Shown: piece by piece, positions 1-9,292 of the stretch | Numbering within the stretch: the first letter of the stretch is position 1 | Layout of the letters: every line of letters begins with the position of its first letter | Assembly (NCBI GenBank): GCA_016743945.1 | Contig: JADGFI010000001.1 | Coordinates: forward strand, 1-64,000 | Reading direction: 5' to 3' | Origin: Desulfobacteraceae bacterium | GTDB lineage: Bacteria > Desulfobacterota > Desulfobacteria > Desulfobacterales > Desulfobacteraceae | Length of the DNA stretch: 64,000 nt | Translations under genes and position numbers: made by a program | The notes under the pieces: generated by a model | What the model saw: only the letters and a program-made list of their open reading frames with translations | Databases searched by the model: none | Told to the model about the DNA's origin: nothing

Positions 1-81
1 ATCTCGAACACGGAAGTTAAGCTCTTTAGCGTCGATGGTACTGCATGGGAGACTGTGTGGGAGAGTAGAACGCCGCCGGAT
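1..81 (+). rRNA. rrf: 5S ribosomal RNA, 3' part (partial)
   Basis: The window opens inside a 5S rRNA. The conserved block GAACACGGAAGTTAAGC is followed by the loop region GATGGTACTGCATGGGAGAC and the GGGAGAGTAG segment typical of the 5S 3' half. The 5' third lies outside the window. The 3' end is placed just before the T-rich spacer leading to a strong hairpin. It is presumably the last gene of an rRNA operon coming in from the left. Confidence 0.93.
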
Positions 82-89
82 TATTCTTC

Positions 90-127
90 AAAAAGCCCTG
101 ATCATATTTCTATGATCAGGGCTTTTT
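90..127 (+). terminator. rRNA operon terminator
   Basis: A long perfect stem, AAAAAGCCCTGATCAT pairing with ATGATCAGGGCTTTTT around a short loop, ends in a T run nine bases after the 5S gene. This is a textbook intrinsic terminator for the rRNA operon. Confidence 0.93.
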
Positions 128-718
128 GCGTTTGGTGTGCTAAAATTTGGGGACGCTTATAATTGTATTACCAGGATTCTTCATAAACCCAAAATAAAAT
201 TTTCAACCCCAATATATTGTGTAGGGTTTGATTTAAAAAAAGTGAGCTTTTTTAATAATAGTCTGGACTATTGAATCCGGGGTCGCGGGAATTTCATTGT
301 AGCCGAAGTGCTCCGTTTAAAATCTTAAAGATACCGATATAAATCAAAACAGTCTTCCACTAAAAGTTGAACTATTGATCATGATATAATCATTGCCTTT
401 TCATTTTGGTATATTGTTTTTCCAATCCTGATTGTTTATTTGGGATGATATTGACAAATCTCTTTTAGAAAAGTAACTGTTTTACAGTTCTTTTGATATG
501 GGGAATGAATTTGTTGATATAATCAAAAAAAGAGAGCATTCGGCCAATGGCTGGAAAAAGGAAAGTTGTGACATTTACCGTTGAACGAGTTATAAAGGAT
601 GACACGTTACCAGGCGGGCCAAGGGAAAGAACGATTTTTTATAAAGCCCCTTTCGATCGTTGTGACCGGGAAAAAGATTATGGTGAAGCCTGGAAGATTT
701 TTGATAAAAGGAATAACA
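128..718. other. AT-rich intergenic region after the rRNA operon
   Basis: About 590 bases, markedly richer in A+T than the genes further right. I see no RNA gene, mobile-element end or clear repeat. The only open frame of note is the doubtful 62-codon ORF at 547-735. The start of the STAND gene at 719 is preceded by AAAGGAATAAC, a usable ribosome binding site. The base composition continues into that gene, so the spacer probably arrived with it. Confidence 0.6.
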
Positions 719-735
719 ATGTCACAAAAAGTTGA
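547..735 (+). CDS. possible small protein or gene remnant upstream of the STAND gene
   Basis: An open frame of 62 codons begins MAGKRKVVTFTVERVIKDD and overlaps the first 17 bases of the STAND gene. The region before its ATG has only a weak GAGAG purine stretch. I do not recognise the sequence and it has no clear domain. It could be a small partner gene, a leader peptide, or the eroded end of a lost gene. The basic N-terminus and overlap with the next start are compatible with translational coupling, but nothing proves expression. Confidence 0.2.
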   Translation: MAGKRKVVTFTVERVIKDDTLPGGPRERTIFYKAPFDRCDREKDYGEAWKIFDKRNNNVTKS

Positions 736-3700
736 TTTATTAAAAGTATTTATATCATGTCCTGGTGATGTTGATGAAGAAAGACAGATAATAAGAGAAG
801 TCTGTAAAAGTATTTCCAATGTAACATGTAAGGTTAAAAATATTGAAGTAAAACCCATTGATTATAAAGAAAATATTATACCGCAAATAACCGGGAAAGA
901 AGCACAGGAAATTATTAACGACCAACTAGAAAAAGAAGCCTATGATATTTATATTGGGATAATGTGGCATCGTTTTGGAGACCCATTGTCAATAGGAGAA
1001 ACTCCCACAGAAAATGAATTCAATATCGCATTGGATCTATATAATAATTCCGGATCTCCATTGATCCAATTTTATTTTAAAGGGTCTGAATATGAACCAA
1101 CAAATGACTATGAAAAAGACCAGGTAAAAAAGGTTGCTTCATTTAAATCAAAAATTCAAGATTTGGGTCTCTATAAAGGATTTCAAGAAAGTTTAAAATT
1201 TCAAGAGTCTGTTAATGAATTTATTTTAAGTTGTGTTGAAAAATTTCAAATTGATCAAAGCCTGCATTGCCCCATTCCAAAAAATCAATATGAGGCGATT
1301 GGATCATATTTGACCCGTTCTATTGTGAAGAATCAAAGCGATGATACGGAGTCTTTTCTTTATGAAGAAACAACCTATGATCTGGTTGAAATTTTAAAAG
1401 AGAAAAATAAAGTTATCTTGATCGGGGATGCCGGAATCGGGAAAACATCTGAATTAAAAAGAATCGCAAATTACTTTTCCGATAAAAAAACAATTTATTA
1501 CCCTTTTTGTATTTCGCTGAATACATATATAGAGCAGGATATCGAAGATTTATTCAATCCTTCTTGGAAAGAGATACCATCAAGTGCTCTTTTGTTTATT
1601 TTGGACGGGTTTGATGAAATTGAAAGCAAATATAAAAGAAATTTTGTTAAACAGATCGAATTGTTTTCCGGGAAATATCCAGAAGTCACGATACTCCTGT
1701 CTTGCCGGACAAATTTTTATAAAGCAGAAACAGCTGAAAATTCAGGAATATTTGCCGGATTTAAATCTTATTTTTTGAAGAAACTGGATAAAGGGCAGAT
1801 CAATGAATATTCAAATAACGAGTTGGGGTCAAAAGCAAAGCGGTTTTTACGCAGTATAGAGAAAAAAAAGATCGATGATCTTGTTGCCATTCCATTTTAT
1901 TTAATAGAGCTGGTAAATCTTTTTAAAGATACAGACAGTTTGCCTGTTGATCGAGCGACAATTGTTGAGAAGTTGATACAATCCAGGATGAATTTCGATA
2001 TAAAACATTTTAAAAATTATTTAGAATTAAAAAAACAAAAAATTATTGCTTTTGAAAACCTTAAAGTGATTGCGCTCATAATGGAAACACTTGGGCGAAA
2101 TTATATTGATGACCAGGAATATAAACTTATAATAGTTGAGGAAGGTTCCCGGGAACTTCTTTCCCATTGTACTGCCTGGAAAAAATGTTTCAATGGGCAA
2201 AGTTCCATTACATGGCAATTTGAGCATAATAATATTCAGGAATTTCTTGCTGCTGATCAATTAAAGGCCTTTACATTCTCTTCGATAAAAAGCTTCATCG
2301 CATTTGCACCAGACTTTGTTAAAATTATACCGTCATGGGTGAATACAATTTCATTCCTTTTATCTATTATCCAAAGCAATGAGCTCATAGACTGGATTCT
2401 GGAAATTGAACCTGAAATAGTAATCAAATTCGAACCGGACAGGGTGGAAGAAAACCGGCGTGTTCAAATTATAAAGGATATTTTTAATAGTTATCGAAGC
2501 AAAAAAATCGGGATAGACAATGACAGATTTCGCCATGGAGAGCTTGGCAACTTTTGTAATAGCGTTCAATTGATAGATTTTTTAATAGAAGCTGGTAGTA
2601 AAGAAAAAGACCCAATGGTTATCAGCAATGCAATCAGCATTATTTGGGAAATGGAAATACCATTTTTAAGAAAGAAAGAGATAGAAACTCTTTTGGTATA
2701 TATAATTTTAGATCAAGATTCCCCTGGCTTTTTAAAAAATAGAACATTAACTGTCCTTGCTGATTCAAAATTAGTTTCAGAGTCTGTTGCAAATAAAATT
2801 GTGTCTGCACTTAAAAACGAGACAAAAGATTGGATTCGATCGGGTCTTTATAAGTTCTTAATTAAAAGTTCTTTTGTTGATAGACATATTGATGTTTTCT
2901 TAGATGGTATTCAATATATTGGTTCAAGAACTTCACGCCTTTTAAATGAGCAAATGAACCTGAGAGCAGGCTTGCAAAAGGCCTATAAACCAAAAGCATT
3001 AAGATCAATAATTAGCCATATTACCCAAAGTGATGCCGAAAGCATCCGATTCCTATTTGGACAGGATCTTCACATTACAAGGATTGTAGAACATTCAATT
3101 TCGGCACATCATAATGAAGCTAGTCTTTATACAGATATGTTGGAACTGTTTGTTTTTGTGAAAAAACAATTTTTGGATGGTACGAAGGTTGTTGGTAACT
3201 TTTTTTTAAAAACAAATACACAAGCAAATGCCTTTAAAGAATTGTTTAACAAAGGAATAAGGAAGAATGGAGATCTTTTAGCAATATTGGCTGATAAAGA
3301 AAATCTTGAGTATGTTACACAAAAATATAGAGAGAAAAAGCTTGACCAGACTGAGGTTCAAGAGTTTTTGTACTGCCTTAACTTTAATAATTATGAATTT
3401 TATGAACAATATTTTGCTTCATTAAATACAGAATTTGAAAACCGCTTTGAAAAGAGGCAACAAATTGATTATGAAAAAATTAGAAAAAAGCAGAATATTA
3501 AGGATATTGCTTTACTCTTCAACAAAGATGAATTTCTTAAAGAAATCAAACTCATTTTCAAAGACTCAAGCCTTGAAACTCTAAACCATAAATATTTCTT
3601 TGATTTGCAAACAGATTTTGGCACAGAAAAAAAATATGCAAATGTAGTCACAAAAAAATTATCCAAATTGTTTTTAAAAAAAGAAGCTTCTCTGGAAGAA

Positions 3701-4852
3701 GCCTTGCTAAAGATGAATTCCTTGGATTGGGAATCGTTTTGGACAACTGAAATATATGAAAAACTAACTAACAATCCAAATGAATCGATTCTGTCTGATA
3801 CGCAAAAAGATGAAATTATCGCATGGGTGTATAAGCAAATATCATCTGTGAACTTCAAAAATGCGATAACAAAAACAGGATCTTCCAGTATATCAATAAA
3901 CTATAAAGAAACTATAATATGGTTCTTTTTCAAAAAATTTAAACTTGAATTTTCTGAGGATATCCTGCTGGATATGCTGTCATTTGATTTTGAAGGGGAT
4001 ATCATCCCTTATCTTGAAAAGATACTTGATATTGATCAAATAACATCTCAAATTTTGGAAAACATCTATAATGGAGACCTTTGTGAAGCGGTTTTAGAAA
4101 ATCATTTAAAGTTTTGTCAAAGGCATAAAACAAAAGACATAATTGAATTTGCTTTGGATGAAGTAGTTTATTCTAAAAGTTATCTAAGGTCTCTGGCCCT
4201 TGAACTCATCTGTGAATTATCACTCAATTTGAACAGATTGATGGAAAAACTTCCGTCCATTCCCGATGATTTTAAATGGAATATTATTGATAAACTTGTT
4301 GAATCAAAAAATTCAAAGATTGAGGCATACCTTAGCCAAATCTTTGAAACCGGAAAAAAGAATGAAAAGTATCGAGTTTCTATTTATTTAATTAAATTTC
4401 AGAGTATTAAAGCGATTGCTTTTTATATAGGTGAGCTAAAAAAACTCAAAATTTTTACAAGAACTTTCTATGACAATTCTCCACTTGGGTTAGTTTCTGA
4501 CATAAAAGCAATTCCACTAATATTGGATTTGTTTAAGTATAATCTTACCAATACTATTGAGACCGAAGATAAACATGGTTTTGACACAATTGAGAGGTTA
4601 GTAAATAGAGCCCTGACCACAATTGCCTTGAACGAAGATCAAAATTTTATAATTGTAAAAGAAACGGTTGAATCCTTTATTAAAGATCATATAGATGAGC
4701 ATGAAAGTGTAAAATGGTTATACAGTCTGATAGAAAAAATTGAAATGCAATACTACATCAACAAGAGCAAAGATATTCGAATTGAGGACGCTATAATCAA
4801 GGTACGAAAACTAAAATCAGAGTGGTTATCCAATAAGGAGAACACCCTGTAG
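719..4852 (+). CDS. STAND NTPase: DUF4062 N-terminus, NACHT domain, long helical-repeat C-terminus
   Basis: A protein of 1377 residues. The first 130 or so residues (VFISCPGDVDEERQIIREV, later IYIGIMWHRFGDP) fit DUF4062, a domain found at the front of many NACHT/STAND proteins. A P-loop NTPase follows at about residues 225-400: Walker A GDAGIGKTS, Walker B LLFILDGFDEI, and a sensor-like LLSCRTNFYK. The remaining roughly 900 residues have no motif I recognise and look like helical repeats, the usual ligand-sensing part of STAND proteins. The frame stays open upstream to 599, but ATG 719 has the only good Shine-Dalgarno (AAAGGAAT) and gives the DUF4062 start. The gene stands alone, ends in TAG, and is much more AT-rich than its neighbours, which suggests horizontal transfer. 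A role in anti-phage defence is inference from the architecture. Confidence 0.82.
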   Translation: MSQKVDLLKVFISCPGDVDEERQIIREVCKSISNVTCKVKNIEVKPIDYKENIIPQITGKEAQEIINDQLEKEAYDIYIGIMWHRFGDPLSIGETPTENEFNIALDLYNNSGSPLIQFYFKGSEYEPTNDYEKDQVKKVASFKSKIQDLGLYKGFQESLKFQESVNEFILSCVEKFQIDQSLHCPIPKNQYEAIGSYLTRSIVKNQSDDTESFLYEETTYDLVEILKEKNKVILIGDAGIGKTSELKRIANYFSDKKTIYYPFCISLNTYIEQDIEDLFNPSWKEIPSSALLFILDGFDEIESKYKRNFVKQIELFSGKYPEVTILLSCRTNFYKAETAENSGIFAGFKSYFLKKLDKGQINEYSNNELGSKAKRFLRSIEKKKIDDLVAIPFYLIELVNLFKDTDSLPVDRATIVEKLIQSRMNFDIKHFKNYLELKKQKIIAFENLKVIALIMETLGRNYIDDQEYKLIIVEEGSRELLSHCTAWKKCFNGQSSITWQFEHNNIQEFLAADQLKAFTFSSIKSFIAFAPDFVKIIPSWVNTISFLLSIIQSNELIDWILEIEPEIVIKFEPDRVEENRRVQIIKDIFNSYRSKKIGIDNDRFRHGELGNFCNSVQLIDFLIEAGSKEKDPMVISNAISIIWEMEIPFLRKKEIETLLVYIILDQDSPGFLKNRTLTVLADSKLVSESVANKIVSALKNETKDWIRSGLYKFLIKSSFVDRHIDVFLDGIQYIGSRTSRLLNEQMNLRAGLQKAYKPKALRSIISHITQSDAESIRFLFGQDLHITRIVEHSISAHHNEASLYTDMLELFVFVKKQFLDGTKVVGNFFLKTNTQANAFKELFNKGIRKNGDLLAILADKENLEYVTQKYREKKLDQTEVQEFLYCLNFNNYEFYEQYFASLNTEFENRFEKRQQIDYEKIRKKQNIKDIALLFNKDEFLKEIKLIFKDSSLETLNHKYFFDLQTDFGTEKKYANVVTKKLSKLFLKKEASLEEALLKMNSLDWESFWTTEIYEKLTNNPNESILSDTQKDEIIAWVYKQISSVNFKNAITKTGSSSISINYKETIIWFFFKKFKLEFSEDILLDMLSFDFEGDIIPYLEKILDIDQITSQILENIYNGDLCEAVLENHLKFCQRHKTKDIIEFALDEVVYSKSYLRSLALELICELSLNLNRLMEKLPSIPDDFKWNIIDKLVESKNSKIEAYLSQIFETGKKNEKYRVSIYLIKFQSIKAIAFYIGELKKLKIFTRTFYDNSPLGLVSDIKAIPLILDLFKYNLTNTIETEDKHGFDTIERLVNRALTTIALNEDQNFIIVKETVESFIKDHIDEHESVKWLYSLIEKIEMQYYINKSKDIRIEDAIIKVRKLKSEWLSNKENTL

Positions 4853-5032
4853 ACTTTCCCTGTGAATCCAGGTGTTTTTCAAAAACAATCCAAGTACAAT
4901 ATGTGGTATCTGTCCTATTTTCAAAAGTGAAAGCTTTGTTAATAAAAGCCCTCCCTCGAATATAGAAAGATTTTCTTATTATCTTCAGGCGTTAAATCTA
5001 TTCGATTGGACCCCATAATAATATAAGTGTTT

Positions 5033-5932
5033 TTACCAAATCAGATGGATCATAGACATTGCCAACAATAGGATAAACGCATGTTTTTGATACTTTTGGA
5101 TCCATGGGATACGAACCAGGCGGGTTCCAACCTGACCACCCATGATAACGCCACTGCAGGTAGCAAATAACAAGGATGTCCCCTCAGGCCAGTCCGCAGA
5201 TCCGGTCCATACGCTTATAAAAACTAAAAACAAAAAAAACAGGAGGGTTGCAAACATGATAAACAAGCCAGTTGCCACTGCCCGGGAAGTGGCCATGTTG
5301 AGTTTTTGCTCCATATGGGGGATGAGCCAGTCCGTATTGCCAATGCTCAGCAGGCCTGTAAAAAATGAAGATAGGACCACCACAGGGTAACTTTTCCGGA
5401 GGGGCCATTCGTCAAGCGTTAAACTGTCAATATCAGGCGCTGGGTCATTTAGGGACTGAATCGTCCTCATCAGCAGATACCCGGCAATTATTAAAAAAAT
5501 ATAGATTAAGATGCGTTCATATTCCAGTGGAATATAAAAACCCGCCAAGAATCCCAGAGTCACTCCCACAAAAGCCCTAGGAATAAATCGGGCGGCTATT
5601 TTTAAATCCACCATACCGTTCAAAAGGTAGGTTAATGATCCGGTACCCTTGCCTGCAATCTGTGTAAATATGGAAATGGAAATGGCACCAGAGGGACTGA
5701 TATTTAAAAAAGTCAAAACCGGAATCCAGAGAACACCTGCGCCTAACCCTGAAAACATTACCATGGTACCCACGATAATGGCCAGTATATGGATAAAAAT
5801 AAATTTAGAAAAGGTCAATGGAATTTCCATGCCGGGAAAAGAAAAAAGAAAAAAAACATATACTGCATCGGTCACTATCCAAAAGGCCAAATGCAGTGGG
5901 AGTTTGAGCATGCGGGACCAGATTTCCATCAT
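5033..5932 (-). CDS. TauE/SafE-family membrane permease (anion exporter)
   Basis: About 299 residues. A series of hydrophobic segments begins with an FIFIHILAIIVGTMVMFSGLGAG-like first TauE repeat (GxGAGxLxxPxL) and has a weaker second copy near residue 185 (LLSIGNTDWLIPHMEQKL). Members export or import sulfite, sulfoacetate and related anions; the substrate here is unknown. The open frame extends upstream to 6160, but the ATG at 5932 overlaps the previous gene's stop as ATGA, which is the natural coupled start. It is transcribed with the membrane protein at 5929-6771. Confidence 0.8.
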   Translation of the reverse strand: MMEIWSRMLKLPLHLAFWIVTDAVYVFFLFSFPGMEIPLTFSKFIFIHILAIIVGTMVMFSGLGAGVLWIPVLTFLNISPSGAISISIFTQIAGKGTGSLTYLLNGMVDLKIAARFIPRAFVGVTLGFLAGFYIPLEYERILIYIFLIIAGYLLMRTIQSLNDPAPDIDSLTLDEWPLRKSYPVVVLSSFFTGLLSIGNTDWLIPHMEQKLNMATSRAVATGLFIMFATLLFFLFLVFISVWTGSADWPEGTSLLFATCSGVIMGGQVGTRLVRIPWIQKYQKHAFILLLAMSMIHLIW

Positions 5933-6771
5933 AGAGTATGCCCTGTACCTTTGGGTCCCTTTAATCCCAAGCGCTTTTGATACTGGTTGAAAATGAACAC
6001 AAGGGTAGCAAGGAACGCAGACAGCCGGATCAGATGCCAGACCCACCAAAGACCATTCCAAGGGCTTGAAAAAGGAAAAATCATGGCGGCAATACCGAAC
6101 AAAGTGGCCAGACAGGCAAACAATAAATCGCGGATATGTTTTTTTTGTCTGTACATCCAATAAAATTTAAAAACAGACACCAAGAAGAGAAGGCTAGCCG
6201 TTATATTGATTAGAACCGCAGCCAGAGTGAATTTACCATCAAACAGGGGCATAATCTTTGGCACATCATCTGGAAATAACAAAGCTCTCAACCCCACTGA
6301 AACAGACAGGACAATGAATCCAAAGAAAAGAAATCGAAGTTCGTATAAATTCCTCATTCGCCGCCCTTGGCTAAACCAGACCGTAGCAAAGAAAAAACCG
6401 CCGGATAAGCTGGCAAAGCTGTGAAGAAAAATGAATGCATCGCCAGACCTACTTATTGCATGGGCGATGTCCAGCGTTCCCATACTGACAAAACCAGTTG
6501 CCAGCATAATAAGATGCGCATCCAGTTTTTCCTGGGATTCAGTGAACAGTATCATGGAAATCAGGCAGGCCGTTATTCCGCCAAGGGTCTCTATGGTTGA
6601 ATGTAGCTGGATATGCTGCCAATGCATAGCATAAAGAGTGCTAAAAAAACCCAAAATAACAGCTAGCAGAGCAAAAATAGCAATCAACAATATTTTTGCA
6701 GGCGTGATTGAAAACACTGGATTATAGCCTCCTGATAATAAAAAATATAATTTGTTTACTTCTTTACCCAT
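5929..6771 (-). CDS. seven-helix membrane protein resembling a MASE-type sensor domain
   Basis: 280 residues with about seven to eight predicted transmembrane segments and no soluble output domain. The stretch HSTIETLGGITACLIS and a following DIAHAISRSGD resemble the membrane-associated sensor modules (MASE3/4-like) found at the N-terminus of histidine kinases and cyclases, but here the module is a stand-alone protein. It overlaps the TauE-type permease by four bases (ATGA), so the two probably act together, the sensor-like protein perhaps gating or assisting the transporter. Function is inference; the membrane topology is what the sequence shows. Confidence 0.6.
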   Translation of the reverse strand: MGKEVNKLYFLLSGGYNPVFSITPAKILLIAIFALLAVILGFFSTLYAMHWQHIQLHSTIETLGGITACLISMILFTESQEKLDAHLIMLATGFVSMGTLDIAHAISRSGDAFIFLHSFASLSGGFFFATVWFSQGRRMRNLYELRFLFFGFIVLSVSVGLRALLFPDDVPKIMPLFDGKFTLAAVLINITASLLFLVSVFKFYWMYRQKKHIRDLLFACLATLFGIAAMIFPFSSPWNGLWWVWHLIRLSAFLATLVFIFNQYQKRLGLKGPKGTGHTL

Positions 6772-6787
6772 GTTATCATTTTTTTAT

Positions 6788-7777
6788 TCAAACCTTCGTC
6801 AGGGCAAAACAAATATTTTTTCCAGACAGTTTTTTGATGATATCTCCTCTTTCTTCAAGATATCTCAAATGGGACAAGGCTTCTCCGGTTGCAAACCACT
6901 GCTGGGCGATTGGGAAATCTTCCCAGCAGGAGGCCTTGATATCCCACTTCATTCTGGCCGCTATTTCATAAGCTGACTGAGGGGCGTTATTAAGGATGCC
7001 ACATATTTCATCCAGGCGGTTTTCATGGTGTCGTGTTAATTCATCCACACGTGATTTAAGGTCTGTAAACCTGCGTCGGTGGCCAGGTAAAACAGAGACT
7101 ACATCTAATTTTCCTACTTTTTCAAGGCTTTCCAAATAATTTTTCAGTAGGTTTTCACTCTCATTCCAGCATTGAATATTGGGTGAAATATCGATGAGTA
7201 CGTGATCTCCTGAAATCAGAATTTTTTTGGCAGTTTCATACAGGCAGATATGCCCCAATGTATGTCCCGGTGTTTCGATACAGGTAAATGTGTAATCACC
7301 ATAGGTTAATGTGTGTCCCTCTGACAAGATATTTGCCTCAGGTGCCCACTTAACCCCGAATTTGCTTCCCGGATGTGCTTCCAATGCCTCTTTCAGCCTT
7401 TCTTTCGGGAATCCCTGCTGGTCAGCTTTTTTGAGCATTGGGCCGAATCCCTGCCAGTTTTCAAGAAGTTCTGTTTCAGGGCGATTAAAATAAATACGGG
7501 TCGTCGGTGTTTTTAATTTTGGTACCAGGCTAAAATGGTCTGCATGAAAATGGGTGACAAAAATATCGGTTCGGGCAAGGTTTATTCCCAGAAAATCCAA
7601 CCCGGTTGTCATGGTGTCAAAACATAATTTGTGATTGAAACCTGTATCAACGATCAGGCTTCGGTCAGGCGCCCGCACAACATAGGAATTCAAATATTTC
7701 AACGGGCTGTCAGGTAGCGGCACTTTAATGCAAAACAAATCTGAACATATTTCTTCTACTATATCGCTGTTTTTCAT
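6788..7777 (-). CDS. MBL-fold metallo-hydrolase (glyoxalase II-like)
   Basis: 329 residues with the complete metallo-beta-lactamase metal signature: HFHADH at about residue 96, the downstream histidine in ETPGHTLGH, the aspartate in SGDHVL, and LPGH near residue 230. A C-terminal extension of about 90 residues (from about ESRVDELTRHHENR) has a winged-helix-like look (YLEERGDIIKK), as in LACTB2/BLAL-type hydrolases. It probably hydrolyses a thioester, lactone or similar ester in the cytoplasm; no substrate can be named. It lies 16 bases after the start of the membrane-protein gene's region but has its own start and no strong coupling. Confidence 0.8.
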   Translation of the reverse strand: MKNSDIVEEICSDLFCIKVPLPDSPLKYLNSYVVRAPDRSLIVDTGFNHKLCFDTMTTGLDFLGINLARTDIFVTHFHADHFSLVPKLKTPTTRIYFNRPETELLENWQGFGPMLKKADQQGFPKERLKEALEAHPGSKFGVKWAPEANILSEGHTLTYGDYTFTCIETPGHTLGHICLYETAKKILISGDHVLIDISPNIQCWNESENLLKNYLESLEKVGKLDVVSVLPGHRRRFTDLKSRVDELTRHHENRLDEICGILNNAPQSAYEIAARMKWDIKASCWEDFPIAQQWFATGEALSHLRYLEERGDIIKKLSGKNICFALTKV

Positions 7778-7878
7778 ATAAAAAAATTAAAACCCCTTGT
7801 CAATTGGCCGTCTTTAGCGCCATTAAAGCCCTTTACATAAAATTATTTTTGTAAGGCTGCAATCATTTCTTTCTTTTT

Positions 7879-9093
7879 TTAGTTTTTCAGTTGATTGTTG
7901 AGTTGATTGCAAAAACGGATAAGCCGCATATCTTGTCCAAAACCTGCGATAAAAGAAAGTCCGACAGGCACTCCACTAACTTTTGCTACAGGAATTGTAA
8001 TTTGCGGGGCACAAGATAAGCTTGAAATCGCATTCACTCCCATTGCTCTTGGGATATAATCCCCGGCTAAAAAATCAGGCGTAATATCATCCAATCGTGG
8101 GGCTAAATCTACAGTTGTGGGGAAACACAGTATTCTGCCTTCACACAGAAAGTTGTTCATTTTGTTTTGAAACGATTTTTTTGAATACAGGCTGCTTTGA
8201 ATGTCTTTTCGATTAGCAGATTCAGCATAATTGTGAAGATTATATTCTACACCAGGACTCAGTTTTGGCGTCTCATTTTTTATCCAAGCGCCAAATGTAT
8301 TCCATATTTCGGTTGACAGCAAGAATCCTAATTGTTCAAAAAGCCAGTTACAATTAACATGGGGGTCAGTCATCTCTGCAAGTTTTAATGTCTGTACTTT
8401 ATGAAACCTGGATATTTTATTCAGACTTGGTGTTATTTTATCAAGAATTTGCCTGTCCGACATTTGAAATATATCCTCAACAAAGCAGACTGACGAATCG
8501 GTATTGCTTTCACTATCGTTTTCTGCAAGCAAAACGCCCATCACCTTTTTTAAAATTTTTCCTGTTTGTGCAATGATCCCGACCGTATCAAAAGAAGGTG
8601 CCAGGGCTAGTACCCCGGAAACAGAAATAGCCCCATGTGAAGGTCGATATCCCCAAACCCCACAATTACCGGCTGGAATTCTAATTGAACCCCCCGTATC
8701 TGTACCAATTGCAAAATCTACTAATTCACCGGCAACTGCAGACGCAGAGCCACTTGAAGAACCTCCCGGCACTCTATCGGGCGCCTTTGGGTTCAGAGGG
8801 GTTCCGTAAAATGAATTGACGCCAATCAGGCTATAGGCCAATTCATCTGATTTTGTTTTTCCGTGACAAGTTCCGCCGGCATTCAGCAATTGCTCTAAGC
8901 AAATAGCATTTACAACGGGTTTAGGGTGAGTGTTAATCCAACCCGGGCTCCCATAACCCGTAATTTCATTTGCTACATCAATATTATCTTTTATTGCAAA
9001 TGAGAGTTCGTTTAATTGGCCGTGACAAGAAGGCGTGATTTTATTTTTTTTAATAAATGGATCGGAAATATTAGCCGTATCAAATGGAGTCAT
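7879..9093 (-). CDS. amidase-signature-family hydrolase
   Basis: 404 residues of the amidase signature family. The catalytic lysine is in SFAIKDNIDV near residue 33. The glycine/serine-rich signature GGSSSGSASAVAGELVDFAI is followed by GTDTGGSIRIPAGNCGVWG, giving the Ser-cisSer-Lys triad. It is shorter than GatA (about 480) and lacks partner gatB/gatC genes, so it is more like stand-alone plant AMI1/AtzF-type amidases that hydrolyse small amides. No operon partner is evident. The cytoplasmic amide substrate is unknown. Confidence 0.82.
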   Translation of the reverse strand: MTPFDTANISDPFIKKNKITPSCHGQLNELSFAIKDNIDVANEITGYGSPGWINTHPKPVVNAICLEQLLNAGGTCHGKTKSDELAYSLIGVNSFYGTPLNPKAPDRVPGGSSSGSASAVAGELVDFAIGTDTGGSIRIPAGNCGVWGYRPSHGAISVSGVLALAPSFDTVGIIAQTGKILKKVMGVLLAENDSESNTDSSVCFVEDIFQMSDRQILDKITPSLNKISRFHKVQTLKLAEMTDPHVNCNWLFEQLGFLLSTEIWNTFGAWIKNETPKLSPGVEYNLHNYAESANRKDIQSSLYSKKSFQNKMNNFLCEGRILCFPTTVDLAPRLDDITPDFLAGDYIPRAMGVNAISSLSCAPQITIPVAKVSGVPVGLSFIAGFGQDMRLIRFCNQLNNQLKN

Positions 9094-9292
9094 TTTTCAT
9101 CTTTTTTTATCATGATTTTAAACATCTGCTATCTCTTCACTAATTTAACGTATAGGATTATTCGGTTTAATGCCCAACGTCAAGAAAGAAAAGGGGTTCG
9201 CTTAAACTTTACCTAAAACGGGTATGGACATCCAGGATTATCTCAGGTAATAGTGACTTAGGAGCAGTCGAATACTTTTTTAAGGCAGAATC

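Noticed and set aside
4850-4915. Read-through of the TAG at the end of the STAND gene as Pyl
   Set aside because: It would add only about 20 residues with no recognisable pattern. TAG is used as a normal stop by other genes here.
5649-5990. Open frames antisense to the permease and membrane-protein genes
   Set aside because: They are shadows of two well-supported genes on the other strand and match no family.
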